Positions 12,064 through 27,467 of a stretch of DNA of 64,000 nt are shown here, one piece after another (within the stretch, counting starts at the first letter, position 1; each line of letters starts with the position of its first letter). The notes beneath the pieces are model-generated. The model ran no database searches, was not told the DNA's origin, and was given only the letters and a program-made list of their open reading frames with translations. Source of the DNA: Glossina fuscipes (Eukaryota > Arthropoda > Insecta > Diptera > Glossinidae). The position numbers and the translations under genes are program-made. The stretch covers positions 4,504,753 to 4,568,752 of the forward strand of contig NW_023998417.1 in the NCBI RefSeq assembly GCF_014805625.2, written 5' to 3'.

Positions 12064-14740
12064 AATGTGTGTGTTCGCCTCATGCTTTATGCCAAAGTTG
12101 TGCCGGTCTTTTCCTATTTCTTGCCTACTTGTTCGTTCATCTTAAACAAAATTATAATGACAAGAAAATGTTTAAGAAACAACGAACAAACGAAAGCAAA
12201 AGAAAAAAAAAAAAAAAAAAAAAAAAAACACAAAAAATGTAGGAAAACACATGACTGCCAAACACCACTTGTTTCATCGTTAGGAATATTCATTAGTTTT
12301 CACTAAGTATTGGAGTTGTTGTTGCATGCATATTGTACAGTATAGTATATGTGTATGTATTTACGTATGTAAGTTGTACGCTATATATATATATATATGT
12401 ATTCTGTATAACGAGTACAATACAAGATATTCTCTGATTCTTCTTATATTATTGTTGGGCTGGCCTGCTTTTCTCGCTACCACCTCCGATGCTGTTCAGT
12501 GCTGAACCAGCATAATGCACACTCAATACCGACTCGGCACCGTTGTTATGCCAAAAAAGTACTTGAAGTGATTTTCATAAATAACATTTTTCATTTGAAA
12601 TAATTCTGATGTGTCGGCTTGTGTCGTGTCGACTTTTGTTTTCTAACATTTAACTTTTTCTAAAGTTAATTGCTTACTTACTCGAAGTGTCAAATATTAA
12701 ATATTAAACTTTCGATTGAATTCAATCCGATTATTTTTCAAAACCCAATTTAAACGTTTGCTATGATGAATGCATTCATTAATAATTTCCTCGATTACTT
12801 ATCATGAAAATATTAAATATTTTTCAATTGCATAGCAGATTGTGTGTGTGTGTGGCCAGCAATTCAATCATTCATTAATGGATATGTATGTGTGTTAAGT
12901 TGACTATAATTATCCAAATTTATAGAAATTTCAATTCTCTTTCAGATCTTCTCATACATAGCGTACTCTAATAAACGTTTTTCTATATAAATTTGAAATC
13001 TAAGATAAACTTACCTACGAATTAAGCGCGAAATAGGATAGTAGGATATCAGCAAAGGCAATTAAAAATTGTGTGAGTGTGAATGTGAGTGATGACTCCT
13101 TAATAATTTTTATCAAAGTTTGAATTGGCTTTGCTACGTTGATATGGTTTGTCTTGAATTTTCAAGCAGTTCGACTTTACGGGTTGTTTTCATGCAAATT
13201 GGTCTCGATTGAAAAGAAAAAGAACTTGGATTTAAGGTTATTTGGGCATAGTTACCAAATGAAATCTTTCCATATTCCATATAGAAAAAACCATATGCGT
13301 ATTTTAAGAAATTTCCATTACTGAAGTTAAATGCAAGATGAAGATGAAGATGATGATGATGATGATGATGATTAAGCGAACTCGGAGCAGAGTATTAGTT
13401 AACAAACATTAAAATAGGATCAGATTAATTTGTAAGTTGAGATTGCACTCAAGTCACCAATAAGCCAATAATGAACATCTTGGACGGATGATTCGTCCTT
13501 GTGATCTTCACTTGGTAGGCCAACACAATACGCAAGATGAGGATGAGCCATTTAGTTATGGAGTCTTTCATTGTTTTACTTATGACTATTATCCCAGGTA
13601 TATAATCTTGTAGCACTCGATATTCTTCGACTTTTAAGTATCTTTCGCAGAGACACAGTACAATGATGATTGAGAATATGCTCTGCACTATGTCTAAAAA
13701 AGCTGTAATTGAAAAAAGAAAAAAAAAATTAATACAAAAATTTATTATTAATTTTGAAGATAATTTAATTTAATTTAATATCAAAGCATTTGCTCCCCCC
13801 GCAGAAATTCGAATTAGAAATTGAGTAAAATATATATTAGTTAGATAAACAAATTCAATTCGAGTCAATTTCGGTTGCTATGTTAAATTTTTCATTATTA
13901 CGTAATAAACTTTCACTAATGCGGATTATGTGCAAACAAAACGAATTTGCAGAATCAGTTCAGCGATTATTGAAAAAAACTAATTTAAGCGGAAATGTGT
14001 CGAAAATGCTCGTCGCTAATATTGGACGAGAAGTAAACTTTGAAATGCATTGATAATAATTGTAAAAAATTTTCAAAACCTTTCGACTAATCGAAAGGCA
14101 TAGAGAGAATAGAGAGAGCATTTTCGAATTATCTAATAATCAGGAAATGTATCTTATTTCCATAATACACCAAAAGGCGTCGTTTCTATATTCGATCAAA
14201 TGTACCGAAAATACAAAATTTAATCAATTTTGCTAAGGGAGACGGACAAATTCCCTTTTGGCCACATTAAGTTAACTTGTAATCGGGTCACGATGCTTGC
14301 GCAGGCATGGTGCACCAATATGAGATGATTGCTTTTCCCGATATCCAAAAATATGAAACTCTTCCGCTTTCGTGATATGGAGGAAATGGTGAAGAAATTT
14401 CGCTTGACCCATCTCGGCTAGGCGAGTAACGAGACAAAGAGTAGACAATCGTATACCCAATGGGCGAATCCAGGCAGATACGAATAAATGTATTGTATAA
14501 GGACAAGTGAATGAATCGAAAATAAGCGAAAAAAAATCCCATCTTACAGCAATTGGGGAGAAATTCATGAACTCATATCGGCGAGAGAATTACATATAAA
14601 AGACGTATGGCATTCATTTTGTCATCCAGTGAAGGATATCTTAGATATGCGTTGAGCAATCGCGAATCAATTCATTACACATATTATTATTATTATTAAA
14701 ATTTTTTTTTTTTTTTTTTTGCCTTTTTAATTATTTTGGC

Positions 14741-14771
<31 letters not shown>

Positions 14772-15695
14772 CCTTATTGATATAGCGCTCACAACGCTCC
14801 TCCTGATACCCACATATATTTGCACATCTTTAAAGCCCATTCACTGAGAATATTACAATCAGTTAGTTGTTCATCATCATTGTTTTGCTCTTTCTTTTTT
14901 TCTTTTCTTTCTTTCTTTCTTTTTTTTTTTTTCGTTAGATATAAAATGTATATAAAGGATATTTGATTTTTATATTCATTTCAGGATTATGTGAAAACAT
15001 CAAAATTATTGAAAGAGAAAACAAGGAAGTCAGAAAATAGCAGCAAAAACGACAACAGCAATAACAACAACAACAACAAATAGCAAATAACAAAATATAC
15101 ATCAAAGCAAGGTATACAATAAAAGTTGTGTTGTGTGCCGTGCTGCGCGCTGCTACATCTTTCAACAGAAACATTTCACGCGTATAAATAATAAATGTCC
15201 CTCGATGACGATTACGAAGCAGTTATAAACGAATTTTAGTACGAATGTAAACAGGACACACACAATCAGTTCAGGTTTAACGGAGAGCGGCTGGCTGGCT
15301 GGCTGGCTGACTGGCTGGTTGGCTGCCTATAAAACAAAACCGAACATCAAAACGAACTTTTAAGAGACACACACAGAGCATGTATGTGTTGCAGTTGTAA
15401 GCGAACCTAAACTGCTAAAATTATATGTTAGAAGAACAAGAAGAAGAACAAGAAGAAGAAGAAAAACAAGAACAAGCAGAGAAGAAATAGTAATTTCATG
15501 TGAAAAACTTCTGGTCTTTTGACGGTTGGCGGAAGCGGAAGTTTATTGAGAGTCTATTGAGAGACGCGCATAAAAACAAAACAACAAATGAGTAGTAGAT
15601 GAGAATTTAAAAGGGAGCAGCAGCAGCAATAACAACAGCGCGCATATATATATATTGGCAGCCAGTATTCATATTCATGCGGGGGCGCCGTACAC

Positions 15696-15729
<34 letters not shown>

Positions 15730-18700
15730 CGAATGAAACGAATGAGTTGGTGGTGTTGTGAAAACAGCTGTTTTTCTCAATGCTCTTTATCGCATGCTTA
15801 ACGTAAACACTTCGGGTCATTCCGGTATTCTATCTTTTATTCGTTTAAACTGCCGGTCGTTGAATTTTACACAGATATAAACACTCCAACTGTGAGGGTG
15901 AGCCCGCACATTCATTTGTGCTTTACACAAATAAGCATAACTGCATTTATATTATAAATCCTTGCAGCAGTTGAATTTTCTCTCGAATTGCGTTCTTATC
16001 ACCACCTCGTGCATAGTGCATATATGCTCGGTCAGACATAATATAATATAAAATAAATAAATAAATAAATAAATAAAGTAACAAAACGAACGACATTGAT
16101 ACGGCGATAGTCGCTTGTCCTCATACAACAGCCATACTACAATTTTAGCTTTAACGGAACCAGTGCAAAGTGTGTGGAAATTGAATTTTTTTATTCAAAA
16201 CAATGCCTTCATTGCAACAGGTATGTAAATAAATAACAGAAATCCTTTTACATATATATATACATATATATATAACGCCATCTATATAGATACGTATACG
16301 TAACGTGTGCATGAATGACATTGTGTTGGTGAGTACGAGTATGCAGACTATTGTCTCGCATTAATTCTTGGTATGAAATTCATATTGGTCTTCGTTTGGT
16401 ATGTTGGTACGGGTCCATGAGATTTGTTAACCGGAAATTTTATGTCAACATTCGAGATTATTCTGATGATAGACGTTAACCGCAATTGTAACACGAAAAA
16501 GGCTGCAACTAAATTAATAAATTACGAAAGGACGAAATTTTTAAATAAACATTTATTACAACAAAGCCACCTAAGAAGGAATTCTTATAACTTCAAAGAT
16601 CATATAAATAAACTGCAATCAGGCTGTTGAAGCTTGATTGGTATATGTTTGCACTCTACCATACCACTTGTGGTAGGTTTGTGCGAACGCTTCTAAAACC
16701 CGGAAGGACGTGAGATAGACCCCATCATCTTTTATTAAATTAATTGTTTTAGAAGTTCGTCTGTTCGTCTGGTGTCTCTAGATGTGTTCTCGTCTTTAAC
16801 TTAGATATATTTTTTTTTTTGGCGAAATTTTATTCCAAGGACATAGGCTATTAAAAATACTAGATTTTATTACAAGAACATAGATTATTAAAAATAATTC
16901 GGATCGAACCACTTTTCCGAAAACTATATATGCCACCGGAAAAAATATTGTAGTTTATAGAATTTCGAGACAAAAATGGCCCGGACATCGAAAGGATCGA
17001 ACCAATTTTTCGAAAGCTCTCTGCTATAGGGAAAAATATTGCAGTTTTTAGAATTTCTAAGCAAAAAAAAGGCCCAGCAATAATATTCTGACTTTATAAA
17101 TTTGGTGTGAAAACATTGGATCAGATGGGACAATTTTTTGCCCACGTAAGCTGAATCCTTATATGGTCAGAAAGTCCAATTTTCAATACTTCTTGATGAA
17201 AATTCGTTTATAATAGTAATTTGTCTATTTTTTAGACTGCGCCATACACAATGGCTCTTATGACACCATGTCCAAGGGGGCGAACCCTAAGTTGTGATTT
17301 GTCATGGTAGAAAAGCAGCTGTCAAATAATAAAATTTTTGACAAGTAAATTAATTAAATTTACTTAATTTAGTCCAAGTTGACCTTTGAGTGCCTTCCAA
17401 TATGTGGACTCTGATGATATTTAAGGATTTACCTAAAAATGAAGCATAACTTTTTGGTCTACTGTTAAAGCAAAGTGAAATGATGTGGGGTCTTGTTCAA
17501 TTACAGCATTCTTCAAATTATTTCTTATAAATTTTATATATAATATTTATCTTATGATAAACATTCATCTCGTATAAGTGTCTTCATAAAAAGACGATTC
17601 TCAAGGCAAGGGCGGCTTTCTGAAACCTTGCTTTTTGGTTAAGAAGCTCAATTATGACATGGGTTTTATCAACTACATTAATACTACTTATTGCTCCCAA
17701 ATTTTAATAATCTCTAGTTACACATACTTAAATGAATGATCTAAAGAGCGATAATCTTTGCTAATAACACAAGAATACGTTCGATAAAGAATTTATTAGC
17801 AAAATTTTAAAAGATAATTACTTTCAGTTGCTTTCGTCATTTGTCATTGTTTCATATGCGCTGAGATGCGCTACATGCAAAGACAAAGCTTAATTAGTAT
17901 TATTATTAATTTATTATGAGAATAAATTCTGAGACTAAAGTCTTAAAGCATCAGCATCTAAGGCTATCGGGTTGAGATTCGAACCCACGATCATTAAATT
18001 GTTAGTCGAGGCTCTTTGCCTACTCGGCCACTCAGACGGCTGAAACTCAATTTTATAATAGATGCTCGACATGGAAACGACTTTATTTCGCTTTCTTCAT
18101 TTCTGATTAGAAAGAGCAAGCTTAGCAAGCTTACGAAAAAAGGAAAAGTCCTCATGTGAATAGAGAAATTCACAAGAGAGGGTTTTGTTAAATTTTGCTG
18201 GCAACATTTTGACTATCATATCGCTTTTCCACTCTTCCTCTCTCTCTCCCTTCCCCTCTTAATCGCTCTCAATCTCTCACCTACTCCAAATTGCCAAGGA
18301 AAATAAACAAAATGCATAAGTGAAGGCTTCATGGGCGAACCCTACCTGCGAACATGACAAGGGGTACTTTAAGGCGGTTATCTAGGATCATAACAAGCTA
18401 TGTACTTGCTTTGGCTTCTATAATATATTGTCGCTTATGTTAGGCAGTGTCTGCTAATGATTGAACAGTCAGTCTTGGGAATCATTGCCGCTTCATAATT
18501 TTGTTAGTCAAGCAGTAAGCATTTAGTCGCGTGTCGTGCTCTGAGGGAACGAAGAAATATGGTATACTTTTTTTGATCACTCTTTTGTTGATTTCATTCA
18601 ATTGACCATAGGATTTCTACCCTTGAATAGAATAAAGAGAACTGAAGCATTTAATATAGCAATAGGCGAGAAGAATTTCTTCTCCAGGTAACTTAGTTAC

Positions 18701-21700
18701 TCTAACTTCTCTAATGGGCAGTGAGTGTTCATTCAATCTTATGTCATATATCCTAATTTAAGTTTGATTGGATTGTCATTCATTGTTGATTTGTTTGTCA
18801 TTCATTTCGGTCATTTTCCTTGAATGATATCAAATTCCTTAAAGAGAATTTTTGTCAAGCGTTCTTGGCACTTACGTATTTGTAATTTTTGCAGCCCAGT
18901 GCGTCACTATGTATTTTTTTAAGGTTTTTTTTTTTTTTTTCTCTCCACATCCGTTTTTTTGGTCATGTTATGAAATCGAAGTTAAAATCTTAGTAGAGTT
19001 TTTATCAGAAGGTATCTGCAATGCTCAGGTCAGCTTAATGGCGCCTATCGATATGATTTTTGTTTGATTGTACAAGTGTTAATTGTCCAATGTATAGTGC
19101 CATCATCATCATCACGGCTGGTTAAGTGCGTTTTGTCTCTTCCAATCCCAACCCATTATTATCTCTTAAGAGAAATGCAAACTTTCAACAGGTAATGATT
19201 GTGTCATCGAATGTGTGTGTGTGTGTGTTTGTTTGTTTGTTTATTTGCATATGATTGGAACGTTCCACTATCACATTTTCTATTTTTCCTTATCTTCTTC
19301 ACCTCGATTATATATAAACAATGTAATGATACGGTTAATTGTTTGTATATGCTGCAGGCGTGCAATATTTCGAACCTGTTGATTAAAGACTTGAATTGAA
19401 ATCAAGTCAAACTTTTAAAACGATAAAAAAAAGCTTTAGATTAATCTCACAGTATCAGTTCAATTTTTTTTTTTTTTTTTTTTTTTTGTAGTATAGTTTT
19501 TGCTACTGTCGCGTTATTATTATTGCCTGTGGGCGGGCAATATTAGCTTTATTAATCCCTGGTTAACCCTTGTGCTTGCTTGCTTGCTTGCTTGCATGTC
19601 GCTTGTCTCTGAACACTTTAGCTGCACTTATTAGAAGAGAATCAATTATTATTTGCTTTTATCGACTTTATGATGACGATAACGACGACGTTTACAGAAT
19701 GGAATCAATTTCGCTGTTTGTGCGCGAGTGAGCATACTACTAATGCTTCACTTCCCACCTGCTTAATGATATAGGCGAGATATAGGCGATGATGAAGTGA
19801 ATGTGAATGTGCATGTGCATGTGAATGATGTACTCGTAACTATACTTGTACTTGTACTTGTGCTTACTGTCGTTCTATTGTGCCATACACACCATTCGAT
19901 CCTAATCAGATTAGTTAACTTTATGCGCTTCTTGTCTACAGATGTCTGGAAGATATTATGGTTATAAATTCGATTAAACTTGTGTATGAGATAGTTGCAG
20001 CAGTAGCAGCACCAGTGGGTGTATGTATATTTAGTATACATGGTTATGCAAGAGAATAAAGATTTATTTATATATATATATTTATATATATATATATATT
20101 TTTTTTTTATTTTTTTTGTTAGATACTGTTCAGGTTCCCCGCACGCATACATGAAAACATATATATTTCAACAGAGTGTAAGATGCTACAAAACAGACAA
20201 TGCTTATCATCGCCGTCACCGCCGTTGTGTCAGAGAATTAGATGCAGGGGATCGGCGTATGCGTGCAATTTCATTTTTATTATTATTCTCGGTTTCTTCC
20301 TTTTTTTTTTTTTTTTTTTTTGATATCTACTACTACACTATACGCTATAACGTTACCATTGTTATTGTTATTGCGATTGTTCTTCTTGTTGCTTGCTGCT
20401 CCGAAGTAAATAACAGAGAAAAGTTGTGAGAATTAATTTTACTAATTAACACGCTCTTCTTTTTACGTCAGCCTTCTTCTTGGCGAACGCTTCACCTGCC
20501 ACCAGTTATTCATTCGTTTCATCATCTATGATTAATTCTATTACACACACATACACACACACACATACATACATACATAGATAGATAAATGCAATCGTAA
20601 AAGATTGCATGTGAATTCGTATGTTTATGCGTGTGTATGCCACCGTTTATGCGTATATATGTATTTGCGTGCTTTCTTTACCGATACCGACACACAGGAT
20701 ATATCTGTAAAGTTTGTGCATATGGTATAAAACTTGTTCAGTTTTATGTGTATGTGTATGTGTATGTGTATGTGTGTGTGTGTGTGTGTATGCATGTATG
20801 CGTGTTTGCGTACGGATGAATGTAGGTGTGTAATATAAATTCATGACATTTTTTTCTTTTCTCTCCTTTATATTCTTGGTTTCCTTTGCCATTCATGTTT
20901 AATGAAGTTTTAAAAGTTCTTCCTTAAGTGCGTGGAAAAGAGATAGCGCGAATTTATGTAGATTTTTACTCTGTTAGTAACGTAATCACTATTATATAGT
21001 ATAGTCATTTGTAGTTGTGTGCAGGTTTTTACATTTTCAACGTAAGTGATTCACTTCGTGCAAATAATAAATGGTTAGTATGGATAATGCGTTCTATCCG
21101 AGAAATCGTTATTCGAAATATTGTCTACAGCAGTTTCTATGCAAACAAATGCTATCGCATCTAAATAAAGTTTAAATATAGATTAAGTTATACTCAGTTT
21201 AAAATGAATCTATAATTTCCAACACTTTTTGCGCTCGTGTGGACATCTTTGATTATAGATTTCCTTTATTTATTATTTATCACAATTTTTTCTTTTTCTT
21301 TTCCTTGTCTTTTCTAAATCGTTATAATAGAGAGAAGTTTATTTAACGATAAGAACGATAAGACTGACTGACTGAAGGTTAAAAGGACTCTTTTGTCCAG
21401 ACTTGTTGATTTTAAGAAGGACACAATGCAAATTTAGTCAAGTCTTCTTCAATAACAGTAAAAATCGATTACACGTAAGGGCTTTTAAGAAAATACAAAA
21501 AAAGTTGAACACATTCGCTGCTAATCATTGATGACCGCGCGCGATATCAATTCTACTAAGTTCAGATGTTAGTAGGTGAACATGAGTAAACATAATGCTC
21601 ATGACTTCTTCGACGAAAACGATATGTTAAAGCGACAGGTTAACACTAGAATTATAGCGGTGGTAAAGCTAACTTGTTTCAAAAATTGAGCTTCACTACA

Positions 21701-24700
21701 AGTGATGTAAACTCCATGTAAAACTTCAAATATTTATTGTTGACACATTTCTGTTGTTATTCTGCGCATGAAATACCTGCGACCAATTTCCCCATCTCTA
21801 TGCTTGGTCGAGCTTTCAAGCTGCCGAAGACATATTCATACGAGCCAGAATGGGTCGATTGAACCCATAATCCATAGTAGGAAAAATGAAAGTAGGGAGC
21901 TAGAATTTTTTAAAAACTACTTTTGATTGATTCAAGAAGAATTCAAGGCTAAAGAATGATTGTCATCTGTCTGTAGGCACGCCTACAATATCAAAGAAAA
22001 TGAGATAATCGTGAAAAAACACCAAAAAATTTTTTCATATTTTGGCATATAATTTTCTATTCCTTGAAGGTATTTCGAAAAATTGCCAATCAGATTTTCA
22101 TCAGGATTATCTATATGTTCCAAGTTGGTTTACTAACATCTCCATAAAAAACTTTTATTTTCAATTTATTTTCAATATATAAAGTGGCCAGCGCTTAGCA
22201 CTTCACTGACCAACAGCCTATTATTTGGCTTTTTGTCGCCAACGTTTACATACCACGACGGCCTATTAAATCCGTCGTCGCGGTTATGTATATAATTTAA
22301 CGCTAATATTGGTGAAATAAAATACTTTACTAGATCTAGTTACCCTACTATAACAGAAAGCGTGTAATTTTAACTGAATGTAAGAAACTCACAGATATTC
22401 CCTGTCATTAGGAAAGATCTAAGCCGAAGCGATCGGTTGGTAAAATGTTTTTATGCTATATTTTATGTGTCGAAGAAAATTCCGATAATTTCAACGTAAT
22501 TCAGGCGCATATTCGTCATTCTATTCAATGATTTTTGCTTCTTTTTTTCTCTTGTGCCGCTACAATCCTTATAGGTATATATTTTTTGTCGGTCTTTTTT
22601 AACCTAAAACATGAATTTAGCGAAGGGTTGCGAATTATTTCTAGCGAATTAAGTCTCGGTGGCAATCTTTCGATTTTCTCATAAGTTAGCGGGTTTTTAG
22701 CTTAGCACACAACATCATCATCTTGTTATGTGTACGGAGACTTTCTTTATGAATTGCTGAGAATAGTTGTTTAGCGTGAGCTTAAAAGCTTGCGATGATC
22801 GAAATAGCTCTTCACCTTCACTCAACGCTCTTATAACTTTCTTATTCATTAATATGAGTCCTATCCTGAAGTATGGAAATTTTCCTCGCTTCAATCACAA
22901 TCGTTTTTGCACAAATTATTTCATTTATGTTTTGAAAAATCTTCATTAATCGATTCGAAAATGGCATTAAAGTCATTTGTTGCGTTTCAAAAGAAACTGA
23001 ATCAAGGCAGAAAGAAATTCAAGCGAGCCTTAAACTAAAGTACGGAACACCCCCCACATCCCCACCTAACAAAAAAAAAAAAAAAAAAAAAACAAAGTTA
23101 CCCATATTTACCGTCAAGCATATTACGGCCTTGACTTCTATTCTATATCTATTCGCTTGCTAGGATAATAAAATCTACTTCTATTAGATATTACCTTGTC
23201 ACAGTTAGGAATTATTATTATATTAAATTATTTATTACTTACGTATTCTGCATTCCGCTATAATTGCATTCATATATGGAGTTTATGTAAAAACTCGTTA
23301 ATCTTTCGATTATAATTTTCTGTAAGCGCCATAGAATGCTAGAGCAGATTGCACATCGTGGCCTTTCCGGGTGTGCAATCCCGAAGACACTATCTCTTCG
23401 AACATTTCCTGTAAAATAAAATTCATTATTGAATTTTTGTGCCTATCGCTACAATTGAGATGACACTTTGATGCAAAGAAAAAAAAAAGTTTAGATGTAT
23501 CTTCATCATCAGGGGATATGAAATAACAAAAGATTTTCTATATAGGTTTCGTGATCATCATAATCAGAAATTAATACTAATCTTAAGTTAAATAACTAGA
23601 GTTATTTCTAAAGCTTACCCATATCTTCCATGCAACAGTTATATTATAAAGATAACGTTCGTGGGGAGACTAATTTCTAAGCTTGAAAAGTCAATTAAGA
23701 ATACAGAGAAAAAGTTGTATAGACGTAGGATATATATAAACACGCATATGTATATATAATAAGCAATAGGAGAAAGGAAAGTGGCCTCTCTCTCAAATAG
23801 ACGGTTCTAATGTAACTTCTGGGACACATATTCTACAAAACCATACTATAACGTATAGAAAATTATATAGACATACACAATCAGACAGTCCATTCATTTG
23901 TTACTTCAGTCGAAAGTTATTGCCTGTTAAAGGAAAGGCAAAATCAAAAAACAAAAAAAAAAGAATAAATCGAGAAATTCTGGCGAATTCACTAGGAAAG
24001 AACGAAGATATACTACAAGTGTCCTTCCCTTTCATAGGTTGCAGAAATAATTGTGAGAGGCTCTATAAAATATGTATTATATATCGGCTTAGTTAGCTCT
24101 GGTTGCGAGCAATTATATCTGGCCGAAAGTTCGTCTGCTTTGTATCTGAGATGGAAAAAGCCGAAACTCAAAAATATTCTTATATCAGTGAACGATTAAG
24201 ATTGAAAACTGATTGAAACTGGCAGTGATTTACTTGTCAAAACATAATCTGTAATTTGAAAAAAGGCTTGAAAAAATATTAAACTAAAGAGAGAGAGAGA
24301 GAATATAGTGAAAATCGTATTGATTGACCTATTGTCACGCCCTTACCCTACTACTTTCAGTGGTGAACAAACACCAAGTAAGGCAATTTAAAGGCAAAAG
24401 AGATGTAAGGTTTAAAAAAATAAATAAAGCTAGGAAGTCCTGCCGACCCCAATGTGGGATATCTTGTTTAATCCATTAGCTCCAGTTGCAAATCTGATCT
24501 GTGAAAATGTAAGCCAGCGAAGCATGCATTAGCTAGCTTTCAATTTTCACGACGGGTATGCGGACGATAGGCGCCTATGGCTGCTCATCAAGCAATAATT
24601 CTTCGTACAAATGTTGGCAATGGAATCTTTATTCCCATTACCATGTAAGTAAAAACGGGGCAAACATTTAATTTTTTCAAAAAGATTTAATTAAATACAC

Positions 24701-27032
24701 GGATTGAAATTAAAAATTAAAAATATGTGCAACAAATTGTTTTCAAGTTTAAATTTTTAATGAAAATATGTATGCGTGCGTGTGTGACTACAAAGATAAT
24801 ATGGATCAAATACAATATACAAGTAGGTTGAAGTGCTTCCTTCACACATCAGTAATGATATGCATTTTGTGCCGTGACTTGCTTATATATATATATATAT
24901 ATATATGACATATATGTTAATATGTATATGTGTGTTAATAAATTTTATAGTTCAATTTTTCCATATTTTTAATTTTCATATAAAATTTACAATTTTTTTT
25001 CCTCCTTTCGCTTCTCGCTTCTCGCGGGATGCTAGTTAAACGGTAGATTACAATGCAGATTTTATAAACTGCAAATGAGTGCAAACAGCAGGAATTGGCA
25101 TTCAATTGCCAGCAACAGAAATTTAGCCTGCATTTGTGGCTCAGCCTCGGTTATGTATGTCTGCCAGTGAAGCGCAATCATAAATCCACCAGACGGTGGT
25201 AACTTGTGCATCATATTTATATATATATATATATATATTCTATATATATATATGTGCATGTGTATATGCATATATATATATATATATATATATTCTATGC
25301 ATAGGAAAAATTTCGCATAAAGAACATTTAAATATTAACGTACATCAAAAGCACACAAACTCATGCATTTTTAATGCGTTGATGTTAAGTTGACTGCGGA
25401 TCAGTACAGTAGAAAATAGCGAGAGCGGGAATGGCGGGAAGGAGGTTGAAAAACAAGATAAATAAAATATATAAAAAAAAAAAAATAAAATAAAAAAAAT
25501 ATGGTAACTGTATGTTTTACACAGTAATCAGTAACTGTAATCTGCAACAAACACGACAACAACAGCAGCAATAACAGCAATCACAAAAACAATTGATATA
25601 ACAATGAATGTGCATTATATTGTATAACCATGTTGGCCTCTGCTCTTAGCCGCTCTACCCACCGAGACGGTCAAAGTGAGAGCGTAGAAGAGAGAGAGGT
25701 AGTGGAAAGCGATAAGGGTGAGTGGCGCGGGACGGAGAGAAAAGGATAAAAGAAAGGGGAACGAAGAGAGAGCAAAAGTATATGCGTGTAAGCGTATGTA
25801 TATATATATATATATACGAGAGACCGAATGACGATGTTCGTGCTCGATAAAGAAGATGACAATAATGTTAATGATAATAGTAATAATGATAATAATGACG
25901 AATGACGATAATGATGATAGCGATGATGCCATCCATACTACTTATGCTGCATTGAAAAATTGTTGAATTGTTGTACCTCTTTTTCTGCCACTCTCTAGTG
26001 TAACGAACCAAAAAAAAAAAAATATATATATATATATATAATAAAAAATATGATAGAATCACTTTATATAAATGTGTTTATGTGTGCGCACAAGTGTGCA
26101 AGTTTATCTGTCTGAGAGTATATTAAATTGCATTGTGGCTGTTGCTGATGCTTTTGGTGTTACTGTTGCTGTTGCTGTTGCTTTTATTATTAAAAGAACA
26201 GCTTGCGAATGCTCGACCCAGGCCGACTCCTGTATTTTTTTTTTTTTTTTTTTACGGTCTGACGACTAGCTTGTTCTAACTGCTTTCAGTGGCTAGCTAA
26301 AGCTATTGTTGTTAAAATCATTGTTATTGTTGCTATTATTAGACGATTTTTGTTGTTTTCATTCTTGTCAACTATTTGATAATAAAATATAATGAAATGA
26401 ATTTCAAAACACTTACGCAACTGTATTGCATATGTATATTATGATGTAGCAATACCAAGCTTACACACACACATAAACATGAAGAATACACACACATGCG
26501 CAAAACATATGCATTTCCTTATAATGCCCCATAACTAAAGCGATACTAATTTTTACAATATTTATGATTACCACAAAAAAAAGATAAGCAAAAGCTTGAA
26601 ATGACACAGATTCATACAAATATATATGCACATACTATTTTATCTGCATATATATATATATTTTTTTTTTTTTCTATTTCTCTTCTAACTATAACAAGTA
26701 TGACAAATCCTTTCCAAAATAAAAAAAAAAAAAAAATAATAAAAATAAATAAATAAATAAAGGATTTGCCCGATTTTTTTTTTTTTTTTTTGTTTCTTTT
26801 AGAAAGATATGTCTTTGTATGCGAGTAAGTTAGTTAACCTCATACTAGCAGCAGCCCTAGTGTAACTGCTATTATTCGTTGGCATTGTGTGTTGTTCGTT
26901 TGTGCTTATCGTGAATGAACGAAGAAAAATTGCATAATAATCCTCAGCTTTGAAATCAACAGATTATCTGTAAATATTTGTGTAAACATTGTAACAAATG
27001 CGTACATAAACATTCACATATAAATGCGAATG

Positions 27033-27064
<32 letters not shown>

Positions 27065-27251
27065 TACGTATGTATACGTATACTATCATATATGTTATCT
27101 CTTCTACTTAGATAGACACATCTATATACGTATATGTTGGTTTTACGTATATGTATGCATGTATATATGTAGGCAAGAGCTTGCATGCTATTATCATAAA
27201 AAGCAAATCTGTGTCTTTACAGAAAATTCAGTCTACCATAGAGAGAGGACT

Positions 27252-27293
<42 letters not shown>

Positions 27294-27422
27294 TGAAACA
27301 TTATTACAAACAACATTGAGTCAAAGCCATTTAGTTAGAGCTAGTTAACTAACCATCTCAAGTCTGTACGAAAGAAAAATAATATAAAATAAAAAAAAAA
27401 GTACTCCCCTTCAAAAAAAAAG

Positions 27423-27467
<45 letters not shown>

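Larger units (their letters stand above)
9186..16202 (+). other. orb intron 1, middle part (up to exon B)
   Basis: Mostly low-complexity: TA, CT (10021-10082), GGTA/GATA (10400-10480), TA then CATA (11143-11226), CA (11968-11998), poly(A) (12203-12228) and GAT (13336-13372). Two overlapping minus-strand frames at 14272-14568 are open for 84-98 codons in a stretch of normal base composition, but neither shows a recognisable domain. No supported gene. Confidence 0.5.

Noticed and set aside
14272..14568. Two overlapping minus-strand frames as a nested gene
   Set aside because: No recognised domain, no splice signals that I can defend and only 84-98 codons; kept as unexplained intron sequence.
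17958..18042. Functional tRNA gene
   Set aside because: A and B boxes are good, but acceptor and anticodon stems do not pair well and no clear anticodon loop is seen.
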